From positions 559,456-623,455 of the forward strand of contig JASEVX010000083.1 in assembly GCA_031761405.1 (NCBI GenBank): DNA of 64,000 nucleotides, given 5' to 3'. The notes beneath the pieces are model-generated. The model saw only the letters and a program-made list of their open reading frames with translations. It made no database searches and was not told the origin of the DNA. The translations under genes were made by a program, and so were the position numbers. The number at the start of each line of letters is the position of its first letter. Position 1 is the first letter of the stretch. Origin of the DNA: Serripes groenlandicus. Lineage: Eukaryota > Mollusca > Bivalvia > Cardiida > Cardiidae. This document shows positions 50,201 through 62,612 of the stretch, in pieces.

Positions 50201-51587
50201 AGTCAAGATTTCGAATCGAGTTAGAAATCGACCACTGTTTCTTTACTACAAACAGGTTTTATGTTTTAAATTTGAACTTCTCTGCATTTAAATGCTTAAT
50301 AATCGTCTTATGTCTGTATACTATAATATCATTTTTCATATAGCATATGTTTCTACTTGTAATTATGTACATATAAATTTCCCACTGCTGATGTAACTTT
50401 AATATCAATTTAAACAACTCTCTCCAATTGAAAACAAATGGAAAAGTATCTGATATTACTTTTATTCTTCCTCCCTAGATATAATGAAAGGCATTGGAAA
50501 AGGAAAGAAATTTAACTACATGTTGCAGTTTGTCTCCTTTCCACAATGTTTTTCTTTTTTTTACCGTTTCGTTCCGAAACTAAAGAATGATCCTTATTGT
50601 ATGTTTTTTTCCCTCCAATGGAAACCCCGACTTAAATTTGTATTTGTGTACATGGTTATCCATGAATACCATGCCTTCAATAAGCAGATAGATAGATAGA
50701 TATTTCTTTATTTCCTCCATAAATGAAGAGTAAATACATACATACATAATACGACAAATAACAGAAATAACAGTAAACAGTCCACATATAAGTTATTTAC
50801 AGGTTGCTATAAGAGACATACAAGTAACATCGAACATACGCAATTTAAGCAAGTGTGTATATGCGTATAGGAGGGATTTGTTTGGTGGTTGTGGATGCAA
50901 TAATGGAAAAGGATCATGATGAGGGTGCAGGTTAATCATTTAATGCACGCATGCTACGCGATTATATCTGTATGTAAGAAAGTTCATGCTTATCCTTAAC
51001 GAAACGAAACTCAAGGAACAGCAGCATTTCAAATGTTTTGTATGTTGAATATCCATCAGCAATTCTTTTCACAAAAGAATTACCAGAGGATGTGGTAGCC
51101 TATATTATATTTGATGCTAGAATGTGTCGCATAAATATCATGTTATTGTCTGGTTATAGTAGTATTTCGACATTACAATATACAATTTTATATAAACAAA
51201 CACGCTTGCTCGCGCGCACGCAAACACGGACATATGCACTTACGCACGAACACATGCATGCACACAGCCCACAATGTATGAGCAAATAATGGTAAATACA
51301 GAAATATAGAATTATATTTATACACATATATACACACATACACACACATACATATATACATACATTCAGATGTATATATATACCTATATGTACATATACA
51401 CATACCCGCATCGAGCATACCCGATATATATATATATCCGTGGATGACTGAGTACAATCCCCCTTTAAGCAAAAATGAAATATGTGATCACGTGATAGTA
51501 TTTAAATAGATCTCTTGTAATTATACCATTTCCTCATGTTGTACTGTATGTACCGAGAGATGTAATAAAGTTCTGTTTTGTTCTGTT
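50201..51587. other. TE debris and CA/TA-rich sequence
   Basis: A (GATA)n run at 50686-50702 followed by TATTTCTTTATTTCCTCC looks like another minus-strand LINE tail. 51180-51440 is CA/TA low-complexity. AATAAAGTTCTGTTTTGTTC at 51568-51587 looks like the 3' tail of a plus-strand LINE. No gene supported. Confidence 0.5.
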
Positions 51588-52437
51588 CATAAACGCGGTG
51601 ATATAATTAAAGAAATATAAAAAGCTACTTAAAACTCCATACAAACTAACCCGATAAACGCGGTGATATAATTAAAGAAATGTAAAAAGCTACTTAAAAC
51701 TCCATACTAACTAACCCAATAAACGCCGTGATATAACTAACAAATGTAAAAAGCTACTTAAAACTCCATACAAACTAACACAATAAACGCCGTGATATAA
51801 TTAAAGAAATGTAAAAAGCTACTTAAAACTCCATACTAACTAACACAATAAACGCCGTGATATAATTAAAGAAATGTAAAAAGCTACTTAAAACTCCATA
51901 CAAACTAACACAATAAACACCGTGATATAACTAACAAATGTAAAAAGCTACTTAGAACTCCATACAAACTAACACAATAAACGCCGTGATATAATTAACA
52001 AATGTAAAAAGCCACTTAAAACTCCATACAAACTAACACAATAAACGCGGTGATATAATTAAAGAAATGTAAAAAGCTACTTAAAACTCCATACAAACTA
52101 ACACAATAAACGCCGTGATATAATTAAAGAAATGTAAAAAGCTACTTAAAACTCCATACAAACTAACACAATAAACGCCGTGATATAACTAACAAATATG
52201 AAAAGCTACTTAGAACTCCATACAAACTAACACAATAAACGCCGTGATATAACTAACAAATGTAAAAAGCTACTTAAAACTCCATACAAACTAACACAAT
52301 AAACGCCGTGATATAATTAAAGAAATGTAAAAAGCTACTTAAAACTCCATACAAACTAACACAATAAACGCCGTGATATAATTAAAGAAATTTAAAAAGC
52401 TACTTAAAACTCCATACAAACTAACCCAATGTGTGTA
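51588..52437 (+). repeat. 65-bp tandem array, right part
   Basis: About 13 units of the same 65-bp repeat as at 44745. Two variants alternate (with AATTAAAGAAATG or ACTAACAAATG, the latter about 3 bp shorter). Copies are 90-100 percent alike by eye. Confidence 0.93.
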
Positions 52438-53139
52438 CGTTAAGTGTACGTTTTAAAACGCGTCCGATATCTAACAGAAATGGAAATATGTCTAAACTCT
52501 TTTTTGTGCATTATTATCGTTGAATCACACGTCTATCTTTTCATGTCTATAAATACAAACTTGTAGTTTTAAATGACTTTTTAAACCTCTATATTGTTAG
52601 CGTTTTTCTCGTGTATGAGCATGATGTAATACCTAGGAGTTGTGTCCAACAACCATTTAACCCAATGTATTTTTAAAATACGCCAGCTCAGGTCTCATGG
52701 AAAATCCCATTACAAAAGTATAAATAAAACTAAAAATAGTACGTTAGAGTGTTACGGTTTTTTTCACATGTCACTATGATCCTTGTATCACGTGACGTGT
52801 TTTTTTCTTTTTCTTTTTTTCTTTAAACTTGTCATGCTAAATAGAGATGTTCTAAAAATCCTCTCTTACAAACGTAATTTACAGAGACCAATATCAAATA
52901 TATTGAACGGCTAAGTGACAGTGAAGAGACAGAGCAGTTGGCGCTGATGAAAATATGTAATAGGTATGGAATTCTTCTTGGAAATTAAATATAGATATAG
53001 GCATTCAGATAGTTAAAATAAACAAACCAAGAGACTACATAAATGTTATAAATTTGCCAGCTTGTGAAGACATAAACATTAAAGCATAATGAAATTATTT
53101 TATTTCGTTGAACACTGGTAGTTATCTATGAAAAGGTTT
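52438..53139. other. No recognisable feature
   Basis: AT-rich sequence between the tandem array and the start of a LINE. No open frame, repeat or motif that I can support. Confidence 0.5.
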
Positions 53140-53340
53140 TTGCACGACGGTTCCGGTTTAAGATGGTAGCGAGAATTGGACCTGGGACAAAATAATTTAC
53201 AAAATCATCGTATTTAAGTATTAAATCATGGAATTAACCTATTATTTATCCGTGTGAATGTTTGCTCTTGAGACTAAATGACTAATATGGAAAATAAAGT
53301 GATACAGTGATACAAAATTGGACTAATAGTTGACTTCCAG

Positions 53341-55178
53341 ATGACTGATCTCTGTCAATATCTATCCCAGCCTACACCGGGACAAAAGTACGTTTCAACA
53401 GATGTTGGCCATAGTCAAAGTTCTCAATATTACAGTGATGATGATTCTCAAACATCAGTGAAGCAAATACTCAGGGCACACAGAATTACCGTTATAGACG
53501 ATAATGTCCACGAACTTTTCAATGGCATATGCGAGTACTCATCACCGCCACAAAATAGAAATTGGCCATTAATTACTAAATTACAAGAGTATTTTGTCAG
53601 CTTGACTGAGCCAGATTTTATTTCACGCGTCATAGCAGAATGTGTCGGTCGAGAAGACCGTTTGGAAGAAATGCGAGAATCGTCGTTAGAAGCTTGCCGA
53701 ACTCAGAGGGATATCCTTACCCCGTCAACACGTTGTTAAAAAGGCGTATAAACAGAGCTAATGGCGACAACCTATCAAAAAAGCTAGCGCATGATATTTA
53801 TATACTAGTGTCTGTGCTGGAGGGTGCTCCATTTGAGACATTGAAAGATGCACTCAGTTTACCCAGAAGGTATAAGGTAGCCAGCATTAATAACAATCAA
53901 GATGTAGACAGTTACTGTTTAAGTGGAATAGAGTTGATGAAAACCAGTTTATCACAATGCCAAGCCGATTTAATTAAACTAAAAGAAGAAAGGCATTCTT
54001 TATTAAAAGAAATATCCGTAGGTCTGTGTGCCTTAAAGCAAGACGTAGCTTCAATGAAAAAAGATACATATGAAAAACTTGATAAACTGTCATTCGATAT
54101 CAAAGTTAATAGTAAGGTGTATCCCGAATAGAGGCTGCAAGATTTGCGAGTGGGTCTGGTTTAAAATCCATTGTGACCTCGTTGGCAGACGAAGTAAAGG
54201 TTGACAAGGACCATTGTGTTTGATAAATAAAGAACTTAATGCTAGTGTCAAAAGCACACAGCGATAATTGAAAAACAAATCGGAAGTCCGAGTCCAAATT
54301 TTGTGATTTAAACAAATCAGTTTGTGTAAATCAATCACAATCTCATGCCGTGTCCGTCGGAAATCAAGAACGTGCATCACTATTATTACCGAGTGTTACA
54401 ACGGGTGTGTCAAACAACAAGCAAATATTGCGGAAAGAGAGCAATCGACCATTACTACTGGGTCACAAAAAAATACACCAAGTGATGAAATTTCGTCCGG
54501 AAGGAAGTCATATAGTGATGCCGTAGCAAACAAGCGTATTATCAATATATCTGCTGAAGAAACATTTATGATTGAACTTTGCTCTCAAAGTAAAACATGT
54601 AGTCTGTCGGAACCAAATGGATTGTATATACCAGTTCACATTAGTGCAGGAACACATACTGATCCCAAACATCAACATACTGATGTACCACAAATAAACG
54701 ATGATACCCACAGAAAGTGACAAGTCATGGGATTAAAGTAACTATGTTGCGAATATTTCGGTCTAAGATCAGGAACTCTGCCGTAATCCGACTAAATGTG
54801 GACCCACCAAATAGTCATTTGTTGACAGAACACGGATTAGGTACCGTAAACTCTTTGGGAATACAAACCCAGACCAAAACAGATACCGTAGCAGTTATAT
54901 TGACGGGGTATTATGACAGTTCTAAACTGCGAATTCATGACACTTATGAAGGTGGAGACAATAAAGTATCAGAACAACATGTCAATGATAACTTGGACAC
55001 ACATGTGCATCAGCGCCCTAATGATTTTGACTATAATAAATCCCACTGTGAGAATGATGAGGATCAACATACAGGTAGGCATAACTTTGACTCAACTGCT
55101 TATCACACACGATATCGAAATGGCGGTTACGTTGAGCCGATTGATAAGCTTCGGCAACGTAGCTTCTATAGACGATAG
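53341..55178 (+). pseudogene. LINE ORF1 remnant
   Basis: ATG at 53341 follows a leader. A frameshift near 53.70 kb moves the frame to one that continues to 54131 (LLKRRINRANGDNLSKKLAH, then a coiled-coil-like MKTSLSQCQADLIKLKEER). Further pieces run to 55178 in other frames. It lacks a recognisable zinc knuckle or RRM. ORF1 identity rests on its position before the endonuclease. Confidence 0.6.
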
Positions 55179-55530
55179 ATATATAAAATCCGTGTAATTC
55201 TACTTTACACAATCATGGCTTTCTGTGCAGACTCATCTTTGTCATTCGTGAAATTGTCCTGTTTTTGTTTGAGGTTACAAGGTCAAGTCTTTATATTTAT
55301 GTATTGTACATTGGTCACTGAATATTCAGTTCTCATTAAGCAATATCATGTAAAGGGAAAAAACATATATGTCTATGTTGTTGGTACTGTAGAAAAACCA
55401 AACGAGATGTACTTGTTGCACTAAATTGCATATCATACGTTTAATTATCTTAGTACGACTTAGTCGACATTTACGTGACATTACCATAAATACATCATGG
55501 GAAAGTCAGTGTTTGGTAATAATAAGTTGT

Positions 55531-56265
55531 AATTAATGGCAGTCTTAAATCGTTGTACTTGGAATGTTACTGGACTAATGTCTAGTACTGTGTATCTAAG
55601 TGTATCTAAGTAATGTATTAGATCAATATTCAATTGATATATGCGGAATATCGGAGCATTGACTTTTCAATTCAGATTTGCATTTTTTAGACAGCATTCA
55701 CCCGCTATATAATGGATTTGGTATATCTGTTTTCGATTTACCTACATCCAGTGGGTCAAGGGTAGGTAAGGGGGTATTTTATTATTGTGGAAAAAAGAGC
55801 ACAATCAATCAATCAATACACCGTTAACGATATAATCGGATCGAATAATAGGTATTCACGTACAGTTAAATGATGGCACAATTATGTATGCATTACAAGT
55901 TTATCTGCCGAGCAATAATCACAGCATGGACACATTTTGCTCTCACATTGAAATGTTGCACGACTTGATTAGCTTATATGCAGACCGTGGTAAGGTGTTA
56001 TTAATTAGAGATTTTAATGCTCATCTATGCGGTCAAATATTCATTAAAAACGTTGACAATAGAGGATTAATCCTGGATCTGATGCAAGTTATGTATCCTA
56101 CGACTGTAGACTCACCTCTCCGCTTGACCATGTACTTATACCCGTTGAATGCATTGATCTTGTACGTTACTGTGAAATTGTCGATGATAATTACCTAAAT
56201 GTTTCTTCTCATCGGCCGATTACTCTCGGAGTTAAAATACCCGAATATTTGCAAACAGATAATGG
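55531..56265 (+). pseudogene. LINE AP-type endonuclease remnant
   Basis: MAVLNRCTWNVTGLMSS starts the domain. ICGISEH*LF holds the catalytic Glu of GxSExWL, but the Trp codon is TGA. VLLIRDFNAHLCG is the usual GDFNAH block with Gly changed to Arg. SSHRPITLG near 56.21 kb is the final HRP motif. Several frameshifts separate these blocks. Confidence 0.75.
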
Positions 56266-56401
56266 GCCTTATATCGTTCCGATAAATGGAAAAAGCTAAA
56301 AACAACTACCATATTAAATTGTTTACAGATATTTACATTTCCATTTAAGAGATACAATATCTGCATTACCGGCCGATTGTGCATACGCGTTCTTTGACCT
56401 G

Positions 56402-58099
56402 TTGTATGAAACTATCGTGTCTTGTGTAAAAACGTCGTCGGACTTATGTTTTCCAAATGCTAAGTTCAGACCGTATTTAAAACCTTACTGGTCTGATGAG
56501 TTGAAACAGTTTCATGCAAGTATGAGGCGTAAAAGGAATGTATGGTTAGAGGAGGGTAGACCGAGGGGAGTTGGATATCGTTGTTATCGCGAATACAAAC
56601 AAGCCAAATGTGAATTTCGCAAAATGAATAGACACTGCTCAAACACGTTTTTGAATAAAATCAACCAAGACATTGATGATGCTTCCGGATGTGATAGTGC
56701 TTTGTTTTGGAGATTATTTAATGCAAAACGCGCTCGCAAACGACACTGTTCTGAGAAACTCAAATGAAATTACCGAAGCATGGGGAAAGCACTTTGCTGC
56801 CTTGTATTCTGATACCGACTGCGATCATTATGACAAAGATCATTTTCTGAAGGTATCAGATATAGTCGCAAACTTGAAAAATAAAAATGTCCCACCAAGA
56901 GACAACTTAGACGAATTCTCATCTGATGAAGTCATAATGGCGAGCAAAGAGTTTAAACAGTGTAAAATGTGCGTGCATGACTGTGTATACAATGAACTAT
57001 AAAATAAGGCTTGGAGTATTGGTTGTGAAAACATGAAGGAAACAGAAGAGGTTGTTCATCTTGGAATTATCAGCAGCAAATATAAACTTTCTAATGTACC
57101 AGTTCAGCATCTTTGTAAGAAGCTTCGTCGAAGTCTGTTCAGTATGAGTAAAGATGGCCTTCATTCTAAAGGTTTGAATCCACTCACTAGTAAGAAAATA
57201 TACACTTCTGTCATACTTCCGAAGGCGCTATTTGGAACTGAATTACTCTCCATTTCTTCTAGTAATGACTTAAGTCTATTAGAACGAGCTCATCGATTGT
57301 GTATACAACATATACAAGGCCTAAAGCATAGATCTAGGACAAACATTGTACTTGGATTAATTGGAAGTTTGCCGATTGAATCAGAAATAGAAAAGAGGAA
57401 GCTAAATCTCTTTGGACAATTTTGTAAATTGAATAATGAGTCGTCTGTAAAAATATGCTTTTAGCTCGTCTTTGCTCGTATATGACAGGGACATCGACTT
57501 CCGGTTTTATTTCTGAAATAGTCTCCATTTTGCAAAGGTATAACTTATATGATTTTATAGTTGGATATTATAAAAGTTGTAGATTTCCTTCGATATATTC
57601 GTGGAAAAAGTTATACTCATTCAAAGTAAACGAGCAATACGAACGGCTGTGGGAATGTGAAACAAATCATGAAGACTGTATACAATACAGAAAATACAGC
57701 TTTGTTTAACAGTCTCCGGTGTGGCTGTTTGCCAAGAAATACCCAGATATTTTACAATATTGTTTCAGTGTTGCTCAATGTATTGCCTACCTTGGATATG
57801 TCAAGCCCGATTGTCCGAGATGCAATGCAAGCAACCTGGCAGATAATTTCACACTACATGTTGTAGTAGATTGTGGTGTTGTGCAAAGAGCAAGAATGAA
57901 CTTCAATAGATTTGTCTTGAAACACTTTGGTGTTAATATTTTTAGGACTCTAACTGCATTGAATAGAGTTGAATATGTGAACAGTTTGCTCGGCATGCCT
58001 GTCAATCAATTATTCATTTTGCTAGGTGAAAGATATGATGCTTTTGTTAAACTTTTATATACATTTCTTTATCACGTCTGGTCAATCTATAATTCATAA
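56402..58099 (+). pseudogene. LINE RT-flanking and C-terminal regions
   Basis: 56402-57001 encodes the linker before RT (KPYWSDELKQFHASMRRKRN, EITEAWGKHFAALYSD, EFKQCKMCVHDCV). The next coding block from 57033 (EEVVHLGIISSKYKLSNVPV, YTSVILPKALFGTELL) belongs after the RT palm. 57719-58099 gives the C-terminus with CPRCNASNLADNFTLHVVVD. About 200-250 residues of RT are deleted between the two. Confidence 0.75.
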
Positions 58100-58250
58100 A
58101 ATATATTATTAGCGTATATGAGGGCCATCGTCGTTCTATCTTGATTCCCTTGATCGGGTGGAGTTCTCGCCTGGTTTCTGTGCGTTGGAAGATTTCAGTG
58201 GTCCGGTGACGCATGGGCTTAGATTGACTTATATATTTTCTTAAGTTTCC

Positions 58251-58818
58251 ATATATATATATATATAAAACAGTAGCATGGTGTATTCAACCCTACTTTC
58301 GTTTTCGTATGAGCATGTTGGCGCCTATGATAGAGGGTCGCCTTATTTCGACCTCTGTTGTGAGTCGCAACAATTTAGTTCCTGGAGTTGGATTCATCGG
58401 GCGCATTTATTTTGTATGCCTGAATCCAGTTGGAAGCATGATAAGGGGAGTGCATGTTCGCATTATTGATAAGTTATCCCGGCATACTATCCATCAAAAT
58501 GAAATAGAAATGTTCAGTTATCTCTGTCAAGAAATAATCGGTTTCACAAAATGTTACTCATCTGTATTATGATATTAACGTATGATTGCCTGTATCTTTT
58601 TCTGGCAATTGACTTGTATATATAAAATACAATTAAGCATTTTTTCTCATTTTCTCAATCTCTCTCTCGTTCTCCTTTTCTTTTTTCCTTTTCTTTGTAG
58701 TTGCTTGTTTTTGTAATAGTTAATTTGTGATCTGTTTGTATTGTTCGTGAAATCTTCAAATATGGAGGAAATAAAGATAATAATATTCTTAACCATCCAA
58801 ATTTCAAACTGTTAGTAG
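58251..58818. other. No recognisable gene
   Basis: A (TA)n run near 58.25 kb, a moderately GC-rich patch at 58.30-58.45 kb with no supported frame, and a CT-rich stretch at about 58.65 kb. It ends at the start of the inverted repeat. Confidence 0.5.
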
Positions 58819-58916
58819 TAGGAGACCAGCCTGTAGGTCCCGTGACCAATTTCTGGGAACAAAGGTTTGAAAGTGTTTTTGTGTTCCCTGATGAATACCG
58901 AACAATTTTGACTTGA

Positions 58917-59062
58917 CCCCATTGGTGGAAGACGAAAGATGAATGTCGCATTGACTTTTATCAAACGTCGAAAAGAAAGTTGGCCGAGCCGGGATTCGAA
59001 CTCAAAATCCCTGGATTGATAGCCCGCGTCGCTACCGACTGAGCTACCGGGGCCGGAACGTT
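58917..59062 (-). mobile_element. SINE head within left inverted-repeat arm
   Basis: On the minus strand: CCCCGGTAGCTCAGTCGGTA (A-box), GAGTTCGAATCCCGGCTC (B-box), GACGTTTGATAAAAGTCAAT, CCACCAATGGGG. This is the best-preserved tRNA-like head in the window. The tail is missing. Not called as a tRNA gene because the sequence continues as SINE body. Confidence 0.8.
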
Positions 59063-59189
59063 GAGGCAGTGCCGGATGTGAATACCGTATTGGCAAACAT
59101 TTGACCCCTATCAAGGTGCAACCATGCTGAAGGGGAGATGATGGGATCGTCTGGATTCATAAAGTTAAATGATGAATGCCTTATAGTTG

Positions 59190-59900
59190 GCCCGTGTAAT
59201 CTTCAAGTTTTGTGAATCTGTATCAGGAGGAATCCTGAGAGTCGTCTTCATACCCTCTCACATGTTGGCCCGAGCTTCTGCAAGTGTCTTACTTGATGTA
59301 TCCTTGTATATGTATTCGATGGTATACTGCTCTATCTGTTTAAGAGTTTGTGATGTCACTGGGATACATTTCTGAAGCCCTCTAAGTAGCTCTCGTGCCT
59401 CTTCTGACTTCATTGCGCTGTCAAAGACTGATGGTTTTCCACGGCCATAGAAACTGGAAATAGCATCTGCACCAGTGTGGATGTGAAATGGGATAATGAT
59501 ATCGCTTATATCCTTATCAAGGAGTGTTGCGCAATCAATTATGCTTTTCTTTCTTTTAGTCCTAGCATACCTTCAATTTGATGTACCACATACGATATTA
59601 AAACCAACACATCTGTGTCTTCTGCATCAATGATAACGGCATCTTTTACTCTCGACCTTTTTATTTGGGAATATATGTACAACAGAATGTTGTCTGCTTC
59701 CATATGCTGCCATGTCCACTCAGCTTCATCCCCATCCGTGAACAAATCACTACAGCGTTCCCTCACAGAGTAAATAAATCTGGTATCTGGATGTTGGAGT
59801 AACAGGGTTTTGAACTCAGTCTTCAGACATGGCTGCGGACGAATTTTGTTTCCTGGGTTCTTGAGCATGTTGTTGAAATGCCTAGGGGCTAGGATGGCAG
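59190..59900 (-). pseudogene. Uncharacterised PIN/FEN-like protein, broken copy 1
   Basis: The minus frame 59539-59868 encodes EFKTLLLQHPDTRFIYSVRE and DAVIIDAEDTDVLVLISYVV. After a frameshift near 59540 it continues IPFHIHTGADAISSFYGRGK and ARELLRGL. This resembles a family of uncharacterised invertebrate proteins (acidic DAEDTDV strand, HxxTGxD...FYGxGK) that may be PIN/FEN-nuclease-like and mobile. The function is inference. Confidence 0.6.
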
Positions 59901-60072
59901 TTCATCATTTCTCTTGATGAAAAGATTCCTTGTCCCACCAACAAAATAAAAATACTATCTGGGAGGCCGTAGGATGGCGTTGGACAACAATGTTAAACAT
60001 TTAGAAGCATAATCGCCCCACGTATAAGCACTTTCGTTTTGCATCTCTCTATCCTCAGCAGACGGGGTTCAA

Positions 60073-60390
60073 TTAAATGTGTCATACATGATACAACTTT
60101 CATCTTGCAAATTGATGCTATCTTAGATTGTAATAACATCCAGTGGAATTACATGAGTACTGGTATTACACAATCTTGTTGGAAGAATGTACATTTCTAA
60201 TTCAAACCACCATGAAATACCGCGTGACAGAAGAGTGTCTCTCCATCTTCTGTAAATGGAACAAAGCGCAAAGGGCACACATCTGAACTGGCAAAAGAGT
60301 TCAGCTTTATTGAACTGGAGTTTCGGCATAGATACATTGCACTAGTAGATATGGGGTTCATTTGGAAGCTAGCAACCCCGTCTGCTGAGG
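60073..60390. other. Spacer of the inverted repeat
   Basis: About 318 bp present once, between the inverted arms. On the minus strand it reads CVPFALCSIYRRWRDTLLSR, possibly an upstream part of the same protein family. I cannot confirm this. Confidence 0.5.
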
Positions 60391-61170
60391 ATAGAGAGAA
60401 GCAAGACGAAAGTGCTTATACATAGGGCGATTATGCTTCTAAAATGTTTAACCTTGTTGTCCGTCGCCATCCTACAGCTTCCCAGATAGTATTTGTAAAT
60501 GACCCATATGATCCTCACACAGCATCGAAGATAGAGAACATGAAAGGCGGACAGGTGAATTGCCTTTTGTTGGTGGGACCAGGAATAGTTTCATCAAGAG
60601 AAATGATGAACTGACATCCCCCAGGCACTTCAACAACATGTTCAAGAACCCAGGAAACAAAATTCGTCCGCAGCAATGTCTGACGACTGAGTTCAAAACC
60701 CTGTTACTCCAACATCCGGATACCAGATTTATTTACTCTGTGAGGGAACGCTGTAGTGATTTGTTCACTGATAGGGGGGTAGTTGAGTTGACATGGCAGC
60801 ATATGGAAGTAGACAACATTCTGTTGTACATATATTCCCAAATAAAAAGGTCGGGAGTAAAAGATGCCGTTGTCATTGATGCAGAAGACACAGCTGTGTT
60901 GGTTTTAGTATCGTATGTGGCACATCAAATTGAAGGTATGATAAGACTAAAAGAAAGAAAAGCATAATTGATTGCGCAACACTCTTTGATAAGGATATAA
61001 GCGATATCATTATCCCATTTCACATCCACACTGGTGCAGATGCTATTTCCAGTTTCTATGGCCGTGGAAAACAATCAGTCTTTGACAGCGCGATGAAATC
61101 AGAAGAGGCACAAGAGCTACTTAGAGGGCTTTGGAAACGTTTTCCCAGTGACATCACAAACTCTTAAACA
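60370..61170 (+). pseudogene. Uncharacterised PIN/FEN-like protein, broken copy 2
   Basis: Starts MGFIWKLATPSAEDREKQDE, then a TAG stop where related proteins have Trp (T*GDYASKMF), RRHPTASQIVFVNDPYDPHT, IFIKRND-like and EFKTLLLQHPDTRFIYSVRE. The 135-aa frame 60560-60967 then shifts at the same place as copy 1 and continues HIHTGADAISSFYGRGK. The shared shift means it was broken before the inverted duplication. Copy 1 lacks about 75 bp present here. Confidence 0.6.
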
Positions 61171-61448
61171 GATAGAGCAGTATACCATAAAATACATTTA
61201 CAAGGATAAATCAAGTAAGTGAAGCTCGGGCCAACATGTGAGAGGGGATGAAGTCGACTCTCAGGATTCCTCCTGATACAGATTCACATAACTTGAAGAT
61301 TACACAGACCAACTATAATCAGGCATTCATCATTAAACTTTATGAATCCAGACGATCCATCATCTCCCCTTCAGCATGGTTGCAGCTCGAGAGAGGTCAA
61401 ATGTTTGCCGATACGGTATTCACAGCCTGCTCTACCTCAACGTGCTGT

Positions 61449-61725
61449 GCCCCGGTAGCGACGAGGGCTATCAATCCAGGGATTTTGAGTTCAATTTCCG
61501 GCTTGGTCAACTTTCTTTCCAACGTTTGACAAAAGTCAATTCGACATGCATCTTTCGTCTTCCACCAATGGGCTAAATCTATGTAAAAAAGCAGCCAGTT
61601 GCTCGGGAAAATTGTTGTGTGGAGTACTGGTGTGAGAAAACCAAGAAATTCATCAGTAGGTGAACTGGCCGCCGTGATATGACTTAGAAAATGTTAAAAA
61701 CGGCGTTAAACTCCAATAAATCAAT
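61449..61725 (+). mobile_element. SINE in right inverted-repeat arm
   Basis: CCCCGGTAGCGACGAGGGCT (A-box partly deleted), CAATCCAGGGATTTTGAGTT, CCAACGTTTGACAAAAGTCA, CCACCAATGGGCTAAATC, and the tail GGCCGCCGTGATATGACTTA, AACGGCGTTAAACTCC, AATAAATCAATC. Only its first half is shared with the left arm. Confidence 0.82.
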
Positions 61726-61986
61726 CTACCTCAAAGTCTAAGTGATGCCAGAACAAACCGTACTGTAGACCCTGACACAGATTCAGATACGAATGATTGT
61801 AACAGTGATTCTAACTCTGATTCTGATGGATATGACACTGAGAAGAATGATGAACTGTGCAATAAAGCAAGATAAGCATCATTGGACAATGTGTTTAGAA
61901 ATAACTGTGTTATTGTTGGTCAAGGATCTTGATTCAAGTCTTTCCGTAGCCCTTGTGTCAGCCATTTCGAATATTCATACCCAATA

Positions 61987-62400
61987 AGCACTTTTACCTT
62001 TGAAAGTTGTTTAGTTGAATTTGCCATGTCAGAAAACATATTATTAAACACTAAAATTGTTAAAATCAGACAATGTTAACTGTGTTGGTGAATTTGACCG
62101 CCAGTCAAAAGTGCGTGGACCTTTCGACATTTTGGTCCATAGCGCCCTCATTTAAGGTAGGAGGCTTATTTATGTTAACCTTTTAGCAGCCATATTGAAA
62201 TTTCAAGGTTATGGCAACCAATTTTACTTTTAAAAGCTGCTTAGTTGAATTTGCCATGTCAGAAAACATATTATTAGATACTAAAATCATTAAAATCGGA
62301 TAATGTTAACTGTATTGGTGAATTTGACCGCCAGTCAAAAGTGCATTGACCTTTCGACGTTTTTTACCATAGCGCCCTCATTAAAGGTAGGAGGTATAAC
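61987..62400. repeat. 230-bp tandem duplication
   Basis: TTAGTTGAATTTGCCATGTC starts at 62011 and 62241. Both copies carry GAATTTGACCGCCAGTCAAA and CATAGCGCCCTCATT(T/A)AAGG. It lies in the part of the right arm with no left counterpart. Confidence 0.85.
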
Positions 62401-62612
62401 AAACTATACATTTTTGGAATCCTCATGAGTAGACAAATAATTTGATATGCATATTGACACGATTGGAACATATGAAATTTGACCCCTGTTTGACTTTTAT
62501 TGACCCCTCCCGAAAATGCCTGACATCGTTCGGTATTCATCAGGGAACACAAAAACACTTTCAAACCTTTGTTCCCAGAAATTGGTCACGGGACCTACAG
62601 GCTGGTCTCCTA

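Larger units (their letters stand above)
53140..58250 (+). mobile_element. Long LINE copy lacking the RT core
   Basis: The order is 5' UTR (about 53.14-53.34 kb), ORF1 (53341-55178, frameshifted), endonuclease (about 55.53-56.26 kb), RT linker (56402-57001), thumb and C-terminus (57033-58099), and a 3' UTR ending near an AT run at 58.25 kb. The RT fingers and palm with the catalytic DD motif are absent between about 56.98 and 57.03 kb. Non-autonomous and broken. Confidence 0.8.
58819..60072 (-). repeat. Left arm of a 3.8-kb inverted repeat
   Basis: Outer edge GGAGACCAGCCTGTAGGTCC pairs with GGACCTACAGGCTGGTCTCC ending at about 62610. Inward it carries a reversed SINE head, CAACCATGCTGAAGGGGAGA, a broken protein gene and, at the inner edge, CTGCTGAGGATAGAGAG-type sequence. 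The spacer to the right arm is 60073-60390. Confidence 0.9.
60391..62612 (+). repeat. Right arm of a 3.8-kb inverted repeat
   Basis: Mirror of 58819-60072. It holds about 950 bp (61575-62525) absent from the left arm, including the rest of a SINE and a 230-bp tandem duplication. The right arm also lost 12 bp in the SINE A-box between two GGTAGC direct repeats. Confidence 0.9.
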
